Source: Candidatus Faecivivens stercorigallinarum (lineage in GTDB: Bacteria > Bacillota > Clostridia > Oscillospirales > Ruminococcaceae). From it: 18,846 bases of DNA. The translations under genes and the position numbers were made by a program. Location: NCBI GenBank assembly GCA_018715465.1, contig DVLN01000188.1, positions 1-18,846 on the forward strand. The letters are read 5' to 3'. Shown one piece after another: positions 14,693 through 18,846 of the stretch (the first letter of the stretch is position 1; every line of letters begins with the position of its first letter). The notes under the pieces are model-generated. The model worked only from the letters and a program-made list of their open reading frames with translations. It did not search any database and was not told the DNA's origin.

Positions 14693-15979
14693 TCAGTTTG
14701 CACCCAACAGCTTTTCGACAGCCGCCAGCTTGCAGCAAAGGGTAAAGATTTTGGCTGCCTTTTCCAGTTCCTCAACGGAAGGATAGGAAGGAGCAATACG
14801 GATATTGCGGTCACGGGGGTCCTTGTGGTAAGGATAGGCACATCCAGCACCGGTCAGCGTGACGCCAGCTTCCTTGCACAGCTGGATGACTCTTGCAGCA
14901 CAGCCGTCCATCACGTCAACCGAGATGAAGTAACCGCCCTTGGGTTCGGTCCAGACTGCGATATCAGCTCCGTCCAGCTCTTCATGGAAGGTACGAATAA
15001 CCGCGTCAAAACGGGGTTTCAGAAGTGCGCGGTGTTTGAGCATATGCGCTTCAACACCAGCTTTATTTTTGAAGAAGCGGACGTGACGCAGCTGGTTGAG
15101 CTTATCAAAGCTGATGGTCTGCATCGCGACTTTTGCTTTTAAGTGGTCCATGTTGGTCTTGCTGCATCCGATTGCGGCGACGCCTGCGCCCGAGAAGGAG
15201 ATCTTAGAGGTCGAGCAGAACATGACAACCATGTCTTCGCTGCCGACCTTCTTGCATTCATCCATCAGGTTGAGAAGATGCGGATGATCGTCGGTCAGGT
15301 GGTGGACACAGTAAGCGTTGTCCCAGAAGATTCTGAAGTCACCGGCAGCGGGTTTCAGGTTTGCAAAGCGGCGGACAGTCTCATCCGAATAGGTGGTGCC
15401 GTCGGGGTTCGCGTACTGGGGGACGCACCAGATGCCCTTGACGGTATCGTCGTTGTTGACCCAGCTCTCAACCAGTGTCATATCGGGTCCTTCGGGGGTC
15501 ATCGGAACGTTGATCATCTGGATGCCGAAAACCTCGCAGATGCCGAAGTGACGGTCATATCCGGGAACCGGGCAGAGGAATTTCAGCTTTTTTTGCTGGC
15601 CCCAGGGTTTTTCGCCGCCGGGGAAGCCGAAGACCATTGCGCGTGCGACGGTGTCATACATCATGTTCAGCGAAGAGTTGCCGCAGATGAAGACCTCGTC
15701 CTCATGGATGCCCATGATTTCAGCGAACAGCCGTCTTGCCTCCGGGATGCCTTCCAGCTGGCCATAGTTGCGGGCGTCCATCCCATTTTCCAGAATCATT
15801 GAATCGGTGCTTTTGAGGACATCCAGCATACCCATCGAAAGGTCAAGCTGTTCGGGGCTGGGCTTGCCGCGGGACATATCCAGTTTCAGCCCCAGGGCCT
15901 GATAATTCTCGTATTCTTTTTTCAAAGCAGCCGACTGTTCCAGCAGCTGGTCCTTGGACATTTCTTTAAAACTCGTCAT
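14693..15979 (-). CDS. Aspartate aminotransferase, type Ic
   Basis: The 428-residue PLP enzyme fits the type Ic aspartate aminotransferase family, which transfers the amino group between aspartate or glutamate and their oxo-acids. The conserved opening segment LKLDMSRGKPSPEQLDLS is followed by CGNSSLNMMYD, the PVPGYDRHF segment and the NPDGTTYS loop. DNAYCVHHL carries the PLP-nitrogen aspartate, and CSTSKISFSG carries the Schiff-base lysine, Lys259. NIRIAPSYPS near the C-terminus supplies the carboxylate-binding arginine. It is complete. GGAGG lies nine bases before the ATG. Its leader contains an AGGTGC/GCACCT hairpin (16024-16048). It is transcribed separately from purB downstream. Confidence 0.92.
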   Translation of the reverse strand: MTSFKEMSKDQLLEQSAALKKEYENYQALGLKLDMSRGKPSPEQLDLSMGMLDVLKSTDSMILENGMDARNYGQLEGIPEARRLFAEIMGIHEDEVFICGNSSLNMMYDTVARAMVFGFPGGEKPWGQQKKLKFLCPVPGYDRHFGICEVFGIQMINVPMTPEGPDMTLVESWVNNDDTVKGIWCVPQYANPDGTTYSDETVRRFANLKPAAGDFRIFWDNAYCVHHLTDDHPHLLNLMDECKKVGSEDMVVMFCSTSKISFSGAGVAAIGCSKTNMDHLKAKVAMQTISFDKLNQLRHVRFFKNKAGVEAHMLKHRALLKPRFDAVIRTFHEELDGADIAVWTEPKGGYFISVDVMDGCAARVIQLCKEAGVTLTGAGCAYPYHKDPRDRNIRIAPSYPSVEELEKAAKIFTLCCKLAAVEKLLGAN

Positions 15980-16069
15980 AAAGCCAAACCTCCATCAATC
16001 TCCCGGCCAACCGTGTCGGCCACAGGTGCGATCAGCGCAAAAGCACCTCAGAATTTTTCGTGCGTATTT

Positions 16070-16098
16070 ATCATACACCAAAACGCCAAATTTTGCAA
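16070..16098 (-). promoter_or_regulatory. Promoter of the aminotransferase gene
   Basis: TTGCAA (16098..16093), 17 bases, then TATGAT (16075..16070) on the minus strand. Between here and the helicase stop (16223) there is only a six-base inverted repeat, CTGAAC/GTTCAG (about 16157-16199), without a convincing U-tract, so the helicase transcript may run through. Confidence 0.7.
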
Positions 16099-16222
16099 GT
16101 TGTTTTTTCAACTCCTGCAAAATAATACCTTCCAAACTATCATCCCTCAAACCTGTCTGAACTGGTAAAAATAACGGGAAATGCAGCCCGGCTGTTCAGT
16201 TGAACCAAAAATCAGCGTTTTG

Positions 16223-18307
16223 TCAGCGTCTGTCTGTAACCTCTTCCCTGTCTGGGAAGGAGAGCAGATGCTTTTGTATACACATCCTTGCGGAGAGCTG
16301 ACGGTTCTTGCCGTTCTCGAAGGTGACGGTCAGCACATCCCCCTGCACCAGCGCGACCAGCCCGTTGCCGAACCTGCGGTGGATAACCCGTTCGCCCGGC
16401 AGAAAATGGTCCGCCTGCGGGCCGTCCGGCCGCTTTTCAGGCGGCGTCAGAAAGGCATACAAAAACCGGGAGGGAACCAGCCCCTTGTCGCTTTCCGCCG
16501 GGTAAAAGAGGGTGAGGGTTTCCCTGGCGCGGGTCGCCGCCACATAAAACAGACGTACCTCTTCATTCATTTCCCGTCGTGCCATGTCAGGCGGCGTCCC
16601 CGCAGCCGCCCGTGCGGGAAGGATTCCCTCGCAGCAGTCGAGCAGCAGCAGATGGTCATATTCCAGCCCTTTTGCGGCATGGATAGTAGAGAGGTGCACC
16701 CGGGCATTATCCGGCCGCGGGGGTGCTTTGAAGTACTGTTCCAGTTCGCTGATTCTGGCTTCCAGCTGGGCGGCGGTAGCAGCCCGGCGGACAAACTGAC
16801 GGAAGATCGCGCTTCGGAGTGCCCCGAGCGGTTCTTCCCGGTCGAGTGCTTTTGCAAGGTAGATGCGGCCGGTCTTCAGTTCCCGGCAGATGATCCGCAG
16901 CGAATCAGCAGGAGGGAGCCCGCGGATCTGACGCAATATTTTACCAAGGTTCCTGCTTTTTTGATCATCCGAGCGGGCGAGCAGCAGCGGATAATCCTGT
17001 CCCCCTGGGAGGGAAAGCAGCTGTTTTTGCAGTTCCTTATCCAGATCGGCCTTTCCGATTGCCGCAAAACGCTGCCGGTCGGTGGGATTTTCCGCCAGCA
17101 TCATAATATCCAGAACCGAGCGGACGTGATACCGGTTGAGATTGACCGGGGAGCTGGTGAGGGTAAACGGCACCTCCGCCAGCCGCAGCAGGTCAGCCAC
17201 CGGATAGGCAGAAAGATTGTTGCGATAGAGGATGCCGAGGTGTTCATCCGGCCCAAGAGCCTTTACCGCCTGCAAAATCCTTTCCATCGCCCGGTCGGGG
17301 CTGGAAGGCCGGAAGGGGATGATCGCACCGGGACGGTTTTCCCGCGACGGGCGGATGGTTTTGTCATACCGTTCACGGTTCTGACGGATGAACCGGTCGC
17401 ACAGCGTCAGGATTTCCGGGCGGGAACGGAAGTTGTCCTCCATCCGGCAGACCGTCCCGTCCGGGAACAGCTTTTCAAAGGAAAGGATACCTTCCGGGTA
17501 TGCGCCGCGGAAGCCGTAGATCGACTGGTCTTCGTCCCCCACCATAAAGAGGTTTTGACCAGACGGAGTCAAAAGCCGGATGATTTCCAGCTGGACTTTG
17601 GAGATGTCCTGCGCCTCGTCAACATTGATATGGGTATAGCGTCCGCGGAAACGGCTGAGGATATCCGGCAGTTTTCGGAGAAAGGTGAGGGCGTACAGCA
17701 GGATGTCGTCATAGTCCATCAGCCCGTTTTCACTCTTGACCGCCTCGTATGCGTCGTACACCTCCGCCAGCCCGGCGATGACACAGGGGATGTCTCCCAT
17801 CTCCTTCCGGGAAAGCATCCGGTTTTTGCACAGGCCGATTGCGGCGAGGGTGTCGGCGATATCCTCGTCGTCGAGAAACCGGATATCCTCACGGTTTTGA
17901 AGCCGCCCGAGCGCCTGCCGCAGAATCTGGGAAGAGGAGGGCGCACCGTCCGAACCGGTCAGCGTCGGGACAATCCGCCCGTTTTGGGCGGCATAGCTGG
18001 AGAGGATGGAATAACAAAGGCTGTGGATGGTGGAAAAGCGGGGCGTCTCCATTTCCGGGAAGAGTCTGCCAAAACGTGTGTTCATATCCCGCGCCGATTC
18101 CCGGGAGAAGGTGAGGTTGAGGATTTTCCCGGCCGGTATGCCGCTCAATATCTGTGCCGCGACCCGCGCGACCAGTACCGTCGTCTTACCGGAGCCGGGC
18201 ACGGCAAGCAGCAGCATCGGGTTTTCCGAAAGGGAAAGTCCCTGACGCTGCTGTTCGGTAAGAGAGATGCCCTTGCCGGCGAGATAAGCTGAAATGTCGA
18301 TATACAA
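16223..18307 (-). CDS. UvrD/PcrA-like superfamily 1 DNA helicase
   Basis: The 694-residue protein is an ATP-driven 3'-5' helicase by family. Motifs in order are a Q-motif (LTEQQRQ, residues 16-22), Walker A AVPGSGKTT (Lys41), FSTIHSL (motif Ib region), DEAQD (from Asp230), VGDEDQSIYGFRGA, DNFRSRPEIL, STIHAAKGLEYDHLLL and motif VI FYVAATRARE (near 596). The C-terminus GERVIHRRFGNG resembles the small tail domain of PcrA. It is shorter than many PcrA proteins and could be a paralogue rather than the main one; no partner gene is nearby. No ATG is available: a stop lies three codons upstream, and the only plausible start is TTG at 18307, behind an AGGGGG site with a short two-base gap. Confidence 0.9.
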   Translation of the reverse strand: MYIDISAYLAGKGISLTEQQRQGLSLSENPMLLLAVPGSGKTTVLVARVAAQILSGIPAGKILNLTFSRESARDMNTRFGRLFPEMETPRFSTIHSLCYSILSSYAAQNGRIVPTLTGSDGAPSSSQILRQALGRLQNREDIRFLDDEDIADTLAAIGLCKNRMLSRKEMGDIPCVIAGLAEVYDAYEAVKSENGLMDYDDILLYALTFLRKLPDILSRFRGRYTHINVDEAQDISKVQLEIIRLLTPSGQNLFMVGDEDQSIYGFRGAYPEGILSFEKLFPDGTVCRMEDNFRSRPEILTLCDRFIRQNRERYDKTIRPSRENRPGAIIPFRPSSPDRAMERILQAVKALGPDEHLGILYRNNLSAYPVADLLRLAEVPFTLTSSPVNLNRYHVRSVLDIMMLAENPTDRQRFAAIGKADLDKELQKQLLSLPGGQDYPLLLARSDDQKSRNLGKILRQIRGLPPADSLRIICRELKTGRIYLAKALDREEPLGALRSAIFRQFVRRAATAAQLEARISELEQYFKAPPRPDNARVHLSTIHAAKGLEYDHLLLLDCCEGILPARAAAGTPPDMARREMNEEVRLFYVAATRARETLTLFYPAESDKGLVPSRFLYAFLTPPEKRPDGPQADHFLPGERVIHRRFGNGLVALVQGDVLTVTFENGKNRQLSARMCIQKHLLSFPDREEVTDRR

Positions 18308-18335
18308 GACCCCCTACGATTGTATTTCTGTGTTT

Positions 18336-18364
18336 ATTATACCTGATCAGCGGATGTTTGTCTA
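18336..18364 (-). promoter_or_regulatory. Promoter of the helicase gene
   Basis: TAGACA (18364..18359), 17 bases, then TATAAT (18341..18336) on the minus strand. Transcription would start about 20 bases before the TTG, giving a very short leader. Confidence 0.7.
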
Positions 18365-18379
18365 ATTTTTGTCTGCGGA

Positions 18380-18434
18380 TAAAAGAAAACAGGCCATCCC
18401 GGAAAGAAACTTCCATTTCGGATTGCCTGTTTTC
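18380..18434 (-). terminator. Terminator of the XRE regulator gene
   Basis: On the minus strand AAAACAGGC (18433..18425) pairs with GCCTGTTTT (18395..18387), with a further ATCC/GGAT inner pairing, and CTTTT follows. It lies 16 bases after the stop codon. Confidence 0.88.
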
Positions 18435-18449
18435 AGTTGATCGTAGTGG

Positions 18450-18776
18450 TTATTGACCGGCGAGCTTGTCGACCAGTGCGGAAACCAGCTGCAAAGTACC
18501 GGCGTCCAGTTTTTTCAGCTTTTCTGTCAGTTCGGCAAGCTCGACGGGACTGTCATTGCCGACATCGAAAAACTGCTGGGGTGTGATGTCAAAATATTCG
18601 CAGATGTAAAATAATCCTTGCAAAGACGGCAGGGCTTTCTTGTTTTCAATCTGGTTGATATAATTGCTGTTCTGTCCCAGTGACAAGGACATATCCCGGG
18701 CGGACACCCCTTTTTGTATCCTCAGTTGTGCAATTCGGTTTTGTGTAAATTCTTCGTACAAAAAGCCTTCGTACAT
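18450..18776 (-). CDS. XRE-family helix-turn-helix protein
   Basis: The product has 108 residues. Residues of about 13-67 form a Cro/C1-type HTH: RIAQLRIQKGVSARDMSLSL, then GQNSNYINQIENKKALPS as the recognition region, and FYICEYFDITPQQFFD as the closing helix. The tail (70-108) is a short acidic and leucine-rich helix that could mediate dimer contacts. It is likely a cytoplasmic DNA-binding regulator; targets are unknown. An AAGGAA site is eight bases before the ATG. No clear promoter lies between 18777 and the window edge, so it may be transcribed from outside. It is separated from the helicase by a strong terminator and does not look like part of a prophage here. Confidence 0.87.
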   Translation of the reverse strand: MYEGFLYEEFTQNRIAQLRIQKGVSARDMSLSLGQNSNYINQIENKKALPSLQGLFYICEYFDITPQQFFDVGNDSPVELAELTEKLKKLDAGTLQLVSALVDKLAGQ

Positions 18777-18846
18777 AAAATCATTCCTTCAAGCGAGTAC
18801 CGTTTGAGATGATCTGTTTTCGGAGATCGTTGTTTATTTATGGCCT

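Noticed and set aside
16181..18292. 703-codon open frame on the plus strand opposite the helicase
   Set aside because: The minus strand encodes all helicase motifs in order; the plus-strand product is rich in Arg/Gly/Pro with no recognisable domain.
18450..18776. Prophage or defence-island marker (XRE regulator beside a UvrD-like helicase)
   Set aside because: The two genes are separated by a terminator and a promoter, and no integrase, nuclease, toxin or phage structural gene is present in the window.

Overview
The window looks like ordinary chromosome from a Gram-positive anaerobe of the Clostridia, probably a gut member of the Oscillospirales/Ruminococcaceae group. This rests on consensus sigma-A promoters, strong purine-rich Shine-Dalgarno sites, a Rex repressor, Cys-anchored lipoproteins, a DUF815 AAA+ protein, a type Ic aspartate aminotransferase, and a divergent 'hydratase' aconitase next to a eukaryotic-type NADP isocitrate dehydrogenase. 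Coding sequence is moderately GC-rich and intergenic DNA is AT-rich. I see no phage, insertion sequence, CRISPR array or recognised defence island. The taxonomic call is inference.

Left part (1-4170). A ribosome-binding site and ATG on the minus strand begin a gene that leaves the window at base 1. Next come a tRNA-Pro(CGG) with its own promoter and terminator, and a DUF3237-family gene, both on the minus strand. Divergent from these is a roughly 1,000-residue ABC exporter that fuses a MacB-type ATPase to an FtsX-type permease. Its extracytoplasmic region is very large and holds an acidic linker and a duplicated motif.

Middle part (4130-9370). A DUF815 AAA+ ATPase lies on the minus strand. 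Divergent from it is a two-gene lipoprotein operon: an SGNH/GDSL hydrolase on a repeat-rich stalk, and a DUF4358 lipoprotein. After a long terminator comes a HAD-IIB phosphatase overlapping a small membrane protein whose reading frame is uncertain. The redox repressor gene rex converges on this unit.

Right part (9330-18846). All genes are on the minus strand. In transcription order they are an XRE-type regulator, a UvrD/PcrA-like helicase, a type Ic aminotransferase, purB, aconitase and isocitrate dehydrogenase. The regulator, helicase, aminotransferase and purB each stand apart; a promoter is visible for the last three, and strong terminators follow the regulator and the aminotransferase. 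purB, acn and icd have no terminator between them and probably form one transcript. Together, aminotransferase, PurB, aconitase and IDH link aspartate and purine nitrogen with 2-oxoglutarate and NADPH supply.

Nothing here is a clear new system. The items most worth a second look are the expanded exporter ectodomain, the paired lipoproteins with a 36-bp tandem repeat, the frame conflict at 8182-8460, and the purB-acn-icd unit with its intercistronic hairpin.
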